From Candidatus Lutibacillus vidarii (GTDB taxonomy: Bacteria; Actinomycetota; Actinomycetes; Actinomycetales; Dermatophilaceae), in assembly GCA_016717165.1 (NCBI GenBank), contig JADKGA010000002.1, positions 558,001 through 622,000 on the forward strand: a stretch of DNA of 64,000 nt, given 5' to 3'. Below the pieces are notes generated by a model. That model had not been told where the DNA came from and did not search any database. It was given only the letters and a program-made list of their open reading frames with translations. The translations under genes were made by a program, and so were the position numbers. This document shows positions 44,111-52,559 of this stretch, one piece after another. Each line of letters opens with the position of its first letter. The first letter of the stretch is position 1.

Positions 44111-44139
44111 TTCACAACGGGGGCGATTCCGGGGATAAT
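44111..44139 (+). promoter_or_regulatory. Promoter of the DUF3117 gene
   Basis: TTCACA (44111-44116), 17-bp spacer, GATAAT (44134-44139), about 80 bp upstream of the ATG. The leader contains the hairpin CTCCCGC/GCGGGAG just before the ribosome site AAAGGGGAG, which could modulate translation. Confidence 0.55.
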
Positions 44140-44218
44140 GGCGGTCGTACTCCCGCACGGTGTGATTTCCTGCGGGCTCCCGCTCCAGTGGCGGGAGGAC
44201 TCCAGAAAGGGGAGATCC

Positions 44219-44398
44219 ATGGCGGCAATGAAGCCCCGCACGGGCGACGGTCCTCTCGAGGTGACCAAGGAGGGTCGCGGGATCGTTCTTCGGATGCCCC
44301 TCGAGGGCGGCGGTCGGCTGGTCGTCGAGATGACCCCGGACGAGGCTGCGGCCCTGCGCGACGCCATTGCCGGCTGCGAGGGTGTCCCTTCGGCCTGA
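44219..44398 (+). CDS. DUF3117 family small protein
   Basis: A 59-aa protein, almost entirely the conserved block MKPRTGDGPLEVTKEGRGIV ... GGGRLVVEM typical of actinobacterial DUF3117. It is one of the best conserved small proteins of the phylum, with no known function; M. tuberculosis has it as Rv1211, next to tagA. ATG 44219 is preceded by AAAGGGGAG. It ends in Cys-Glu-Gly-Val rather than the commoner tail. Unlike most genes here it has a clear -10/-35 promoter and a strong terminator, so it is a self-contained unit, probably highly expressed. Confidence 0.93.
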   Translation: MAAMKPRTGDGPLEVTKEGRGIVLRMPLEGGGRLVVEMTPDEAAALRDAIAGCEGVPSA

Positions 44399-44407
44399 GC
44401 TGACCTC

Positions 44408-44440
44408 ACGATGCCCCGGCCGCACCGGCCGGGGCATCGT
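44408..44440 (+). terminator. Strong hairpin terminator after DUF3117 gene, 15-bp stem
   Basis: ACGATGCCCCGGCCG (44408-44422) pairs perfectly with 44426-44440 around CAC; TCATGTCC follows. It starts ten bases after the stop codon. Confidence 0.85.
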
Positions 44441-44519
44441 CATGTCCGGGCCAGGGACCGGCCCGCGTCGTCCCGTTCTCGGGCTTGCAGAGCGCACGCG
44501 GCACTAGGCTCGGGGTGCC

Positions 44520-46043
44520 ATGGTTCCCCCCGCCCTGCCGCCGCTGGACCTGCCTGTCGTGCAGGTGGTGGCCGACGCCGCGACCGGAACGGACCGCTCG
44601 CCGTCGGCTCGAGCGGGCGCGCCGCCGAACCGGCTGCTCGCGGTGGCCGAGAGCGATCTCGCGCAGGTGGGCCTGGCCGGCCTGGAGCCGGACACCGTGC
44701 GGGCCGCCTACGCCCCCGAGTCGCGGTCCGGGGCGGTCGTCCTCATCCCGGTGCCGGCGACCCACGAGGGCATCCGGGCGGTCGCGGTCGTTGGCCTGGG
44801 GGAGAACCGGCCGCAGGACGCGCGCGCGGCAGGAGCGGCCCTCGGCCGGGCCGCCCGAGACCGGGACGAGCTGCTGGTCGGCATCCCTGCGCAGTCGGCA
44901 GAGCACACCCGCGCCCTCGTCGAGGGGGCGCTCCTCGGGGGCTTCGTCGGGCCGACCTGGGCCGCGAAGCCGCGTTATCGCCAGGTCGGCGTCGTCTCCC
45001 TCGTCGGACACGACGCGCGGGCGGCGGCCGACGGTCGGGCCCATGCTGCCGCGACGGCGCTGGCCCGGGCCCTTGTCGCGGTGCCCTCGAATATCAAGTC
45101 CCCGGCCTGGCTGGCGGACCAGGCCAAGCGGGTCGCCAAGGCGGGCGGGGCCACGGCGACGGTGTGGTCCGAGACCGCGCTGCGCACGGACGGCTTCGGG
45201 GGGCTGCTCGCGGTCGGTGGCGCGAGCGCCACACCGCCCCGGTTCGTCCGGATCGACTATGTGCCCAAGGGACGCCCTGGCCAGACGTCGGCCTCCGGCC
45301 GGCGACGCCGGGTCGATCATGTCGTCCTCGTCGGGAAGGGCATCACCTTCGACAGCGGTGGGCTCGACATCAAGCCGCCGGCGAGCATGCTGACGATGAA
45401 GACCGATATGACCGGTGCGGCCGTCGTCCTCGCTGTCCTGGGTGCCTGCCAGGGGCTCGAGATCCCCGTGCGCGTGACCGGCCTGCTGCCGCTCGCCGAG
45501 AACGCGGTGAGCGGCTCGGCCTACCGTCCCGGCGATGTCGTCACGCAGTATGGCGGGACGACAGTCGAGATCGGGGACACCGATGCCGAGGGCCGGATCG
45601 TCCTCGCCGACGCCCTCGCGTATGCCGACCGCCAGCTCGACCCGGACGTGCTTATCGACGTGGCGACCCTCACCGGGGCGTCGACGCTCGCCCTGGGACG
45701 GTCCATCGGCCCGCTGTTCAGCACCGACGAGTTGCTCCAGGAGGCCCTGCTGGCCGCCGGGCGAGCCGCTGGGGAGCCGATGTGGCCTTTCCCGCTCGTC
45801 GATGACTACCGCCCCTGGCTCGACTCACCGGTGGCCGACCTCGGCCACGTGTCGAGCAAGCCCCCGATGGCCGGAGCCATCGTCGCTGCGCTGTACCTGC
45901 GGGAGTTCACCGGGGGGCGCGCTTGGGCGCACCTCGATATCGCCGGCCCGGGGCGCTCCGAGACCGACTCGGGGACGAACCAGGTGGGCGGGACCGGGTA
46001 TGGCGCCCGCCTCTTGCTGCGCTACCTGGAGGGCCTGCGCTGA
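44520..46043 (+). CDS. pepA: Leucyl aminopeptidase (M17)
   Basis: A 507-aa two-domain aminopeptidase. The catalytic C-terminal half has LVGKGITFDSGGLDIKPP and MKTDMTGAA with the metal-binding Lys and Asp residues, and the M17 signature as DTDAEGRIVLADAL, with Asp where Asn is usual. ATLTGASTLALG and QVGGTGYGARLL close the domain. The N-terminal half is the usual variable hexamerisation domain. TAGGCT lies nine bases before the ATG. A single gene. Confidence 0.94.
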   Translation: MVPPALPPLDLPVVQVVADAATGTDRSPSARAGAPPNRLLAVAESDLAQVGLAGLEPDTVRAAYAPESRSGAVVLIPVPATHEGIRAVAVVGLGENRPQDARAAGAALGRAARDRDELLVGIPAQSAEHTRALVEGALLGGFVGPTWAAKPRYRQVGVVSLVGHDARAAADGRAHAAATALARALVAVPSNIKSPAWLADQAKRVAKAGGATATVWSETALRTDGFGGLLAVGGASATPPRFVRIDYVPKGRPGQTSASGRRRRVDHVVLVGKGITFDSGGLDIKPPASMLTMKTDMTGAAVVLAVLGACQGLEIPVRVTGLLPLAENAVSGSAYRPGDVVTQYGGTTVEIGDTDAEGRIVLADALAYADRQLDPDVLIDVATLTGASTLALGRSIGPLFSTDELLQEALLAAGRAAGEPMWPFPLVDDYRPWLDSPVADLGHVSSKPPMAGAIVAALYLREFTGGRAWAHLDIAGPGRSETDSGTNQVGGTGYGARLLLRYLEGLR

Positions 46044-46082
46044 GCCTGGAGGCCGGCCGTGTCGATGGCCGACGCGGTGGCC

Positions 46083-46715
46083 TCAGCGGCCCTGGAAGGC
46101 GTCCAGCGCGACGCCGACCGCCGCTGCCACCCGCCAGTCCAGCGGGGCGCCGGCCCCGATCGGCGGCAGGCTGACGAGGTACTGGTCGCGCAGCTTGCGC
46201 TGGCGCTCGCTCGACATGACCAGCGACCCCGACGCGTCGTAGAAGTCGAAGTGGAACTGCCACGGGATGGCCTCGAGCAGCTCACCGATACCGGGGACGA
46301 AGCCCGCGACCCGGCGGATGACGGCCAGGCCCTGGCTTCGCTCGCGACCGGTCGCGGCAACGCCCGCGGCCTCCAGGTGCCAGGTGGAGTTGATGAGCGA
46401 CTTCATCGCATCCTTGCGGAAGACCCCGATCGTCGCGCCGGCGCCGTCGAAAACGTCCGTCGTCGCGGCCATGTCGATGATCTGCCGGGACTTGAACGAG
46501 AAGAGCACCTGCGCCTTGGCCTCGCTGTCGAAGAAGGTCACCTCCTCACGGAGCTTCATCTTCTTCTGCTCGGCGAAGGCGATGACCGGGCCCTGGGTCG
46601 TCCCGTCATACACGCCGTGGACCCAGTACTTGTTCGCGATGAGGGTGACCTTCTGGCGCAGGTACAGCCCGGTGAAGCCCGGCGCACTCCCGACGCCCCC
46701 TGATGGAGCCGACAC
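46083..46715 (-). CDS. LURP-one/phospholipid scramblase-related (Tubby-like fold) protein
   Basis: A 210-aa protein whose run of beta-hairpin segments (YLRQKVTLIANKYWVHGVYD, KMKLREEVTFFDSEAKAQVL, WQFHFDFYDASGSLVMSSER) matches the bacterial LURP-one-related/scramblase family with a Tubby C-terminal-like barrel around a central helix. It is probably membrane-associated; no enzyme activity is known for bacterial members. The start GTG 46713-46715 follows GAAAGGA. It precedes the O-methyltransferase on neither operon nor shared frame: that gene lies upstream on the same strand, 35 bp away. Confidence 0.75.
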   Translation of the reverse strand: MSAPSGGVGSAPGFTGLYLRQKVTLIANKYWVHGVYDGTTQGPVIAFAEQKKMKLREEVTFFDSEAKAQVLFSFKSRQIIDMAATTDVFDGAGATIGVFRKDAMKSLINSTWHLEAAGVAATGRERSQGLAVIRRVAGFVPGIGELLEAIPWQFHFDFYDASGSLVMSSERQRKLRDQYLVSLPPIGAGAPLDWRVAAAVGVALDAFQGR

Positions 46716-46750
46716 AGTGGTCCTTTCGATGGGTCCGGCCGTGGCCGAGG

Positions 46751-47383
46751 TCAGCGCTTGACCGCGACGAGGAGCCCGTCGCCGACCGGGAGGAGGGTGG
46801 TGACGAAGCGCTCGTCGTCGCGGAGGGCCTTGCCGAGGTCGCGCAGCGTGCGGGTGGTCTCGTCGCGGGCGGCCGGGTCGGCCACGGCGTCATGCCAGAG
46901 CATGTTGTCCAGCGCCATCGCGCCGCCGCGGCGGAGCAGCCGAGCGGCCTGCTCGGCATACGCGGGGTACTCGCGCTTGTCCCCGTCGACGACGACGAGG
47001 TCGTACGCACCGTCGGCGAGGCGGGGGAGGACCTCGAGGGCCTGCCCGGTGATGACCCGGGTGCGCTGGTGGGGGATGCCCTCAGCGGCGAAGCTCGCCT
47101 TGGCGGACCGCTGGTGCTCGGCCGAGGTGTCGATGGTCGTGAGGACGCCGTCGGCGGGCATCCCGCGCAGCAGCCACAGACCGGAGACGCCCGCTCCCGT
47201 GCCGATCTCGACCACCGAGGTCGCGCTCAAGGTCGCGGCGAGCACCCGCAGCGCCGCACCGGTGCTCGCGCCGACCGGTGTCGCGCCGAGGCGTTCGCCG
47301 CTGGCCCGAGCGTCGAGGAGCCGGTCGTCCTCGGGGACGAACTCCTCCGCATAGACCCAGCTCGCCAACCGCTGACCTGTCAT
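46751..47383 (-). CDS. SAM-dependent O-methyltransferase (class I, Rv1220c-like)
   Basis: A 210-aa Rossmann methyltransferase of the catechol-O-methyltransferase family: SAM motif VVEIGTGAGVSGLWLLRG, acid ILTTIDT-like LTTIDTSAEHQ, and the metal/catalytic region LVVVDGDKREYP with DNMLWHD. M. tuberculosis has this gene (Rv1220c) divergent from sigE, exactly as here. TAGGGTGACGACCATG at its start is identical to the dapE start region. The substrate is unknown. Confidence 0.9.
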   Translation of the reverse strand: MTGQRLASWVYAEEFVPEDDRLLDARASGERLGATPVGASTGAALRVLAATLSATSVVEIGTGAGVSGLWLLRGMPADGVLTTIDTSAEHQRSAKASFAAEGIPHQRTRVITGQALEVLPRLADGAYDLVVVDGDKREYPAYAEQAARLLRRGGAMALDNMLWHDAVADPAARDETTRTLRDLGKALRDDERFVTTLLPVGDGLLVAVKR

Positions 47384-47612
47384 GGTCGTCACCCTACGCT
47401 GACCCGACGCCGACCGCCGGTCGGCGCGGCGCGCCGTGTCGGCCGCCGTGGCGTGGGGTTCGCCGTGCCCTGCCTCCGGGGTGCTGCCGGACGTCGTGGT
47501 CGCGTGGTCGCGAGTGGAATCCACGGCAGCCTCACAGCGTTCTTCCAGGGGACGCGGGAACGATCGACGGGACGTGTTCGTCGGACTCGATGTCCTCATG
47601 GGAAGGTAACTC

Positions 47613-48236
47613 GTGACCACCTCTGCCATGTCGCAGGCCGCTGCATCGCCCTGGACGCCGCCCACCTGGGAGTCGGTCGTGCGAGAGCACTCGCCCCGGG
47701 TCTACCGCTTGGCGTACCGGCTCACGGGCAACCCGCACGATGCCGAAGACCTCACCCACGACGTCTTCCTGCGGGTCTTCCGGTCGCTGGAGACCTACAC
47801 CCCCGGGTCCTTCGAGGGCTGGCTGCACCGGATCACGACCAATGTCTTCCTCGACCGGGTGCGCCGCAAGCAGCGGATCCGGATCGACGCGCTCGGTGAG
47901 GATGCCGAGGCCCGGCTACGTAGCGCCGAGCCTGGGCCCGAGCAGGCCTACGAGCAGACCCACTTCGACGACGACGTCCAGCGCGCCCTCGACGCCCTGT
48001 CGCCGGAGTTCCGCGCCGCAGTCGTCCTCTGCGACATCGAGGGGCTCTCCTACGAGGAGATCGCCGCCACGCTGGGGATCAAGCTCGGCACGGTCCGATC
48101 TCGCATCCACCGGGGCCGCGCCCAGCTGCGCGAGTCGCTCGCCCACCGCGCACCCGAGACCGCGACCCGCCCGCCCGCAAGCCGTCGCCCCGTGCGGCTC
48201 CCGATCCCTGGACGGGTGGTGCCCGGCTCGCGATGA
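47613..48236 (+). CDS. sigE: ECF sigma factor SigE
   Basis: A 207-aa ECF sigma factor. Region 2 (YRLAYRLTGNPHDAEDLTHDVFLRVFRSL, about residues 30-60) and region 4 (LDALSPEFRAAVVLCDIEGLSYEEIAATLGIKLGTVRSRIHRGR, about 130-170) are intact. The order O-methyltransferase<>sigE-anti-sigma-htrA-tatB with mrp downstream mirrors Rv1220c-Rv1229c, so this is the envelope-stress sigma factor. GTG 47613 follows GGAAGG. A GGGAAC at 47556-47561 resembles an ECF -35, but I cannot place a matching -10 at normal spacing. Confidence 0.94.
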   Translation: MTTSAMSQAAASPWTPPTWESVVREHSPRVYRLAYRLTGNPHDAEDLTHDVFLRVFRSLETYTPGSFEGWLHRITTNVFLDRVRRKQRIRIDALGEDAEARLRSAEPGPEQAYEQTHFDDDVQRALDALSPEFRAAVVLCDIEGLSYEEIAATLGIKLGTVRSRIHRGRAQLRESLAHRAPETATRPPASRRPVRLPIPGRVVPGSR

Positions 48237-48784
48237 CCCGCACCTCTCACCTTGGCGCCGATGTCCGGGCGTATGCCGACGGTGCCCTTGACGCCGGGAC
48301 GCTGTTGCGTCACGACCGGCACCTCGTCGCCTGCGTCACCTGTTATGACGCGGTGCGCCGTGAGCGTGAGCTGCTCGCTGCGTTGCGCTGCGGTCCGACG
48401 CCACCGGTGTCGGCCGGCCTCGAGGCGATGCTGATGAGCCTGGCGGACAGGCCGAGCGCGCTGACACCTTCTGTCATGCTCCCGGCTCCGAGCCCGGTCC
48501 AGCTGCGGACAGTTGCTCCCGCGAGCCCGGCGCTGCATCACTCCCCGCGCCGTTCGGCTGCGCTGGCCACCGCAGCCGCGGGGGCGGCAGCCGCCGTGGC
48601 GTGGGGACTGGGAGCGGTCCACCCCTCTGCTCCGGGACCGGCCCAGCTCCCCGCCGCCGTTGTCGCGAGCCCCTCGCCGGCCGCCCGGCTGGCCCTCTTC
48701 GGTGCGTTGACCGCAGTAACGGTCCGGGTGCCCGAGGCCCCGATGCGCTTCCGGGTCGGCGTGGCGGCAGAATCGAGCCCATGA
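48233..48784 (+). CDS. rseA: Zinc-associated anti-sigma factor (RseA-like)
   Basis: A 183-aa protein with the ZAS motif His30-x3-Cys34-x2-Cys37 (RHLVACVTCYD), which binds and releases SigE in response to thiol oxidation. A hydrophobic segment at about 110-128 (LATAAAGAAAAVAWGLGAV) may anchor it in the membrane. The ATG overlaps the sigE stop (ATGA), and its own stop overlaps the htrA start in the same way, so sigma, anti-sigma and protease are translationally coupled. Confidence 0.9.
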   Translation: MTRTSHLGADVRAYADGALDAGTLLRHDRHLVACVTCYDAVRRERELLAALRCGPTPPVSAGLEAMLMSLADRPSALTPSVMLPAPSPVQLRTVAPASPALHHSPRRSAALATAAAGAAAAVAWGLGAVHPSAPGPAQLPAAVVASPSPAARLALFGALTAVTVRVPEAPMRFRVGVAAESSP

Positions 48785-50181
48785 CAGTCGAGGTCGAGCC
48801 GCCCGTTCCGCCGGACGGCCCGCAGGAAGCGCCCGCTCCCGTCGCGGCGGAGCTGGCCAGACCCGCCCTGACGGAGGGATCCATCCCTGGCCCCGAGGAT
48901 CCGATCACCCCAGTCCCTGCGGAGGGGCCCCCGCCCGCGGCGACGCGGTGGGACGGTGCCGAGGTCACGACGGCGCTCCCGGTCGATGACACCAGCGCGG
49001 TCAGCGTTGCTGCGTCCGCCCCCGGCCCGGTCCTCCTGCCGCCGCCTCCGGCCCCGCACCCGGTGCCGCTCCCTGCCCCGCTCCCAACGGCCGTCGACCC
49101 CGTCCAGCCGCTCCGGCCTCGCGGCGTCGCGCGTCGGGTGGCCACCCTGCTCGGCATCGTCCTGCTCTCCGGCACCGCCGGGGGTCTGGTCGGCGCGAAG
49201 GTCGCAGCGGACTCGGGGACCGCGGTCCTGCCCGCACCGGTTGCCGGTCAGACGTCGCGGCCCCAGGGCAGTGTGGCTCAGATCGCCGCGGCGACCCTCC
49301 CTAGTGTCGTGACGGTCCGGGTCAAGGATGCCCAAGGCTCCGGCACGGGATCCGGCTTCGTCATCGACACCAACGGGCACATCCTCACCAACAACCATGT
49401 GGTCTCATCCGCGGCGTCGGGCGGCACCATCGTGGTGCAGCTCTCCGACGGCACCCAGCAGGACGCCGAGATCGTCGGCCGCGATACCACCTACGACCTC
49501 GCCGTCCTCCGGATCAGCGCGGGTGGCACGCTGGCTCCGCTGCAGTTCGGCCGGTCCTCGGATGTCGTCGTCGGCGACGGGGTCATCGCGGTTGGGGCCC
49601 CGCTCGGTCTTGAGGCGACCGTCACCACCGGCATCGTCAGCGCACTCGGGCGCCCCGTCACCGCGGGTGACGGCACCGAGCAGAGCTATATCAGCGCCAT
49701 CCAGACCGACGCCGCGATCAACCCGGGCAACTCCGGTGGTCCGCTGGTCGACATGGCGGGCCATGTCATTGGAATCAACTCGGCCATCGCCCGGTTGCCC
49801 GGCAGCACGTCGAGCTCGGGCAGTATCGGGCTCGGCTTCGCCATACCCAGTGACAAGGCGCACGCAACCGCCGCCCAGCTCATCTCCACCGGGAAGGCGA
49901 CCCACCCCGTGATCGGGGTGAAGATCGACACGGCGTATGACGGTGAGGGCGTCCGGGTGTCCACCAAGGAGGACGCGGTGACCTCGGGCGGACCGGCCGA
50001 CCTGGCCGGCGTCCGCGCCGGCGACGTCATCCTCCGGTTCCAGGGGAGGGTCGTCTCGACCCCGGACGAGCTGATCGTCGCGGTCCGCGCGAGGGACGTC
50101 GGCGACCAGGTGACGCTGGAGATCCGCCGCGACGGGACGACGCGCACCGTGACGATGACCTTGGTGGCCGCTGGCGGCTAG
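48781..50181 (+). CDS. htrA: HtrA/DegP-like serine protease with PDZ domain
   Basis: A 466-aa membrane-anchored protease. A Pro-rich cytoplasmic N-terminus (about 110 residues), one span (VATLLGIVLLSGTAGGLVG, about 120-138), then a trypsin-like domain with His206 (TNNHVV), Asp239 (YDLAVL) and Ser318 (INPGNSGGP), and a C-terminal PDZ domain from about residue 375 (GPADLAGVRAGDVILRFQG). It probably takes part in envelope quality control and SigE signalling, as Rv1223 does. ATG overlaps the anti-sigma stop. Confidence 0.95.
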   Translation: MTVEVEPPVPPDGPQEAPAPVAAELARPALTEGSIPGPEDPITPVPAEGPPPAATRWDGAEVTTALPVDDTSAVSVAASAPGPVLLPPPPAPHPVPLPAPLPTAVDPVQPLRPRGVARRVATLLGIVLLSGTAGGLVGAKVAADSGTAVLPAPVAGQTSRPQGSVAQIAAATLPSVVTVRVKDAQGSGTGSGFVIDTNGHILTNNHVVSSAASGGTIVVQLSDGTQQDAEIVGRDTTYDLAVLRISAGGTLAPLQFGRSSDVVVGDGVIAVGAPLGLEATVTTGIVSALGRPVTAGDGTEQSYISAIQTDAAINPGNSGGPLVDMAGHVIGINSAIARLPGSTSSSGSIGLGFAIPSDKAHATAAQLISTGKATHPVIGVKIDTAYDGEGVRVSTKEDAVTSGGPADLAGVRAGDVILRFQGRVVSTPDELIVAVRARDVGDQVTLEIRRDGTTRTVTMTLVAAGG

Positions 50182-50209
50182 GGTCGTCCTGCCCGGGAGA
50201 GGAGGGACT

Positions 50210-50611
50210 GTGGGACCGATCGACATCAACGGCTGGGAGATCATCTTCCTCGCCGTGCTCGCCGTCTTCGTCCTCGGGCCGGAGCGTCTCCCGGAGTATG
50301 CCGCCAAGCTGGCCAGGCTGGTCCGACGGGTCCGGCGGATGGCCGATGGCGCACGAAGCCAGCTGCGCGACCAGCTCGGTGACGAGTTCGACGAGGTGGA
50401 CTGGCGGGCCTATGACCCGCGGCAGTACGACCCGCGCCGGATCGTCCGCGAGGCCCTGGCGAACCCTGACTCCGATCCGGTGGCCGACCAGACGACGGCC
50501 ACCGCAGCCGCGTCGGTCTCGAGCACGGCCGCCGCTGACCAGCCGGTACGACCCCCGGTCGCGGACGTCGACCTCACCCGTCCGACGCCCTGGGACGCCG
50601 AAGCGACCTGA
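50210..50611 (+). CDS. tatB: Sec-independent protein translocase subunit TatB
   Basis: A 133-aa Tat component: N-terminal span with the Gly-Pro hinge (NGWEIIFLAVLAVFVLGPERLPE, about residues 7-29), an amphipathic helix (AAKLARLVRRVRRMADGARSQL) and a variable acidic tail. The Glu and GPE/RLPE pattern distinguishes TatB from TatA. GTG 50210 follows GAGAGGAGGG. It lies 28 bp after htrA, the same neighbour as in M. tuberculosis (Rv1224), and converges with mrp. Confidence 0.93.
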   Translation: MGPIDINGWEIIFLAVLAVFVLGPERLPEYAAKLARLVRRVRRMADGARSQLRDQLGDEFDEVDWRAYDPRQYDPRRIVREALANPDSDPVADQTTATAAASVSSTAAADQPVRPPVADVDLTRPTPWDAEAT

Positions 50612-50650
50612 CCGGCCGGAAAGCGGAGTCGACGTCGGGGGCGAGAGGGG

Positions 50651-51784
50651 TCAGCGGCCGCTCGGGGAGATCCCCAGGGACCGTCCGGACAGCCCGCGGG
50701 CGCGGGTGGCCAGACCGTTCGCGACGGCGCGTAGCGCCACCGCCGCGGGGGACGTCGGCGCGGACAGGACGACCGGCGCGCCGCTGTCGCCGCCCTCCCG
50801 CAGCCGGGTGTCGAGCGGGATCTGGCCGAGCAGCGGCACGGAGGCACCGATGGTCTGGGTGAGCGAGTCGGCGACGGCCTGACCGCCCCCGCTGCCGAAG
50901 ATCTCCTGACGGGTGCCGTCCGGCAGCTCGAGCCAGGACATGTTCTCCACGACGCCGACGACGCGCTGCCTGGTCTGCACGGCGATCGCACCGGCGCGCT
51001 CGGCGACCTCCGCGGCGGCCGCCTGCGGCGTGGTGACGACGAGGATCTCCGCGGTGGGGAGCAGCTGAGCCAGGGAGAGCGCCATGTCACCGGTGCCCGG
51101 CGGCAGGTCGAGGAGCAGGACGTCGAGGTCGCCCCAGAAGACGTCGGAGAGGAACTGCTGCATCGCCCGGTGCAGCATCGGGCCGCGCCAGACGACCGGC
51201 TGCTTGCCGGGGACGAACATGCCGATCGAGATGACCTTCACGTCGTGGGCGACCGGCGGAAGGATCATGTCGTCGACCTGCGTCGGTGGGGTGGTCACGC
51301 CGAGCATCCGCGGCATCGAGAAGCCGTAGACGTCGGCGTCGAGCACCCCGACCCGTAGCCCCTGGACCGCCAGGGCGGCGGCGAGGTTCGCTGTGACCGA
51401 GGACTTGCCCACCCCGCCCTTGCCGGACGCAATGGCATAGACCCGGGTCAGCGATCCCGGTTTCGCAAACGGAATCTCCCGCTCGGCGACGCCACCACGC
51501 AGCTGGGTCTTCAGAGCAGCCCGCTGCTCATCGGTCATGACGCCGAGCTCGACCCGCACGCCGGTGACTCCGTCGACCCGCGACAGCGCCGAAGTGACGT
51601 CCTTGGTCAGCGGCTCCTTGAGCGGGCAGCTCGCGACGGTGAGGAGGATCTTCGCCAGGACCTGGCCGTCCTCGGTCGTGAGGACGTCCTCGACCATGCC
51701 GAGCTCGGTGATCGGCTTGCGGATCTCGGGGTCGTTGACCGTGGCCAGGGCAGCGAGCAACGACTCGCGGGTGGGGTGCGGCAT
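50651..51784 (-). CDS. mrp: Iron-sulfur cluster carrier ATPase Mrp/ApbC
   Basis: A 377-aa protein: N-terminal MIP18/DUF59 domain (LLAALATVNDPEIRKPITELGM) fused to a Mrp P-loop ATPase with the deviant Walker A SGKGGVGKSS, DADVYGFSMPRMLG and LLLDLPPGTGD. It transfers [4Fe-4S] clusters to target proteins. Two Met codons are possible. ATG 51784 is preferred because TACCAT lies seven bases upstream without a ribosome site; ATG 51793 would overlap that -10 element. It converges with tatB. Confidence 0.94.
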   Translation of the reverse strand: MPHPTRESLLAALATVNDPEIRKPITELGMVEDVLTTEDGQVLAKILLTVASCPLKEPLTKDVTSALSRVDGVTGVRVELGVMTDEQRAALKTQLRGGVAEREIPFAKPGSLTRVYAIASGKGGVGKSSVTANLAAALAVQGLRVGVLDADVYGFSMPRMLGVTTPPTQVDDMILPPVAHDVKVISIGMFVPGKQPVVWRGPMLHRAMQQFLSDVFWGDLDVLLLDLPPGTGDMALSLAQLLPTAEILVVTTPQAAAAEVAERAGAIAVQTRQRVVGVVENMSWLELPDGTRQEIFGSGGGQAVADSLTQTIGASVPLLGQIPLDTRLREGGDSGAPVVLSAPTSPAAVALRAVANGLATRARGLSGRSLGISPSGR

Positions 51785-51870
51785 ACCACTCATGGTATGT
51801 CGGCGCGGCGGCGCCGCCGGTACCAGGTCTGGCACCCTGGCCGGTGCCCGGTCGGTGAGCCGGGGGGTGG

Positions 51871-52422
51871 TCAGCCGCGGCGGCGGCGCATCCGGCGGGC
51901 TCGCATCGACTCGGCGCGGCCGCGGACGTGGAAGGGCCGCCATCCCGAGGTCGCCGCGTCGCTGGTCGGTGCTGGCGCGAGGTCGACGGTGTCGGGGAAG
52001 CTGCCCGGGGCCTCGAGCGGCTGGGGGTCGGGGCGCAGCGCGGTCACGGTGCACTCGGCTTGCCAGGCGGCCTCGGCGTCCGGGGGGGCGTTGAGCCGCT
52101 TGGCGGCCAGCGCCTCCACCGCCGGGGCGTACTCGATGAGCTTGGGGTTGAGCACCTCGGCGCGGGCCTTGACCCGCAGCAGGCGGGCCCAGGTGTCCTT
52201 GGAGCGCAGGATGATCGTCACCTCGGGCGGCAGCCACGGCAGATGCTGCTCGCCGGGGCCGTTGAGGACGTAGGCGGTCTCCCCGTTCCAGGCGTACCAC
52301 GCGGGCCAGGCCCGGTCGCCGGGGATCTCGATCCACATGATCCCTGACTTGGTCATGGCCTCGCCGAGCAGGGCGGCGGGGTTGTCGGCGGGGGGCGGGG
52401 TGGCAGCCGCGGGTTCGCTCAC
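51871..52422 (-). CDS. Conserved hypothetical protein, possible FMN-binding split barrel
   Basis: A 183-aa protein, starting at GTG 52420-52422, which has TACCCT six bases upstream; ATG 52458 is an alternative. Residues about 25-120 (SGIMWIEIPGDRAWPAWYAW, AYVLNGPGEQHLPWLPPEVTIILRSKD, LLRVKARAEVL) have the alternation of strands and the Trp-rich opening seen in pyridoxamine-phosphate-oxidase-like barrels, but I cannot assign it firmly. The C-terminus is very basic (RGRAESMRARRMRRRRG), perhaps binding nucleic acid or membrane. Confidence 0.65.
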   Translation of the reverse strand: MSEPAAATPPPADNPAALLGEAMTKSGIMWIEIPGDRAWPAWYAWNGETAYVLNGPGEQHLPWLPPEVTIILRSKDTWARLLRVKARAEVLNPKLIEYAPAVEALAAKRLNAPPDAEAAWQAECTVTALRPDPQPLEAPGSFPDTVDLAPAPTSDAATSGWRPFHVRGRAESMRARRMRRRRG

Positions 52423-52559
52423 CCTGTCAGGGTAGTGGCCCGGGGTGAGCACCGTCATAGGGCTTGAGTCATAGGTCGGTATGCCGCCCCGCTGCTAGCG
52501 TGCCGAGAGGGCACCGACTGCTGTTCCGACGACCGTTCCGACCCCCAGGGAGTGGGCTC

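Noticed and set aside
47556..47570. SigE-type autoregulatory promoter (GGGAAC -35) before sigE
   Set aside because: The only GTT-like -10 downstream is too close (about 13-14 bp instead of 16-17).
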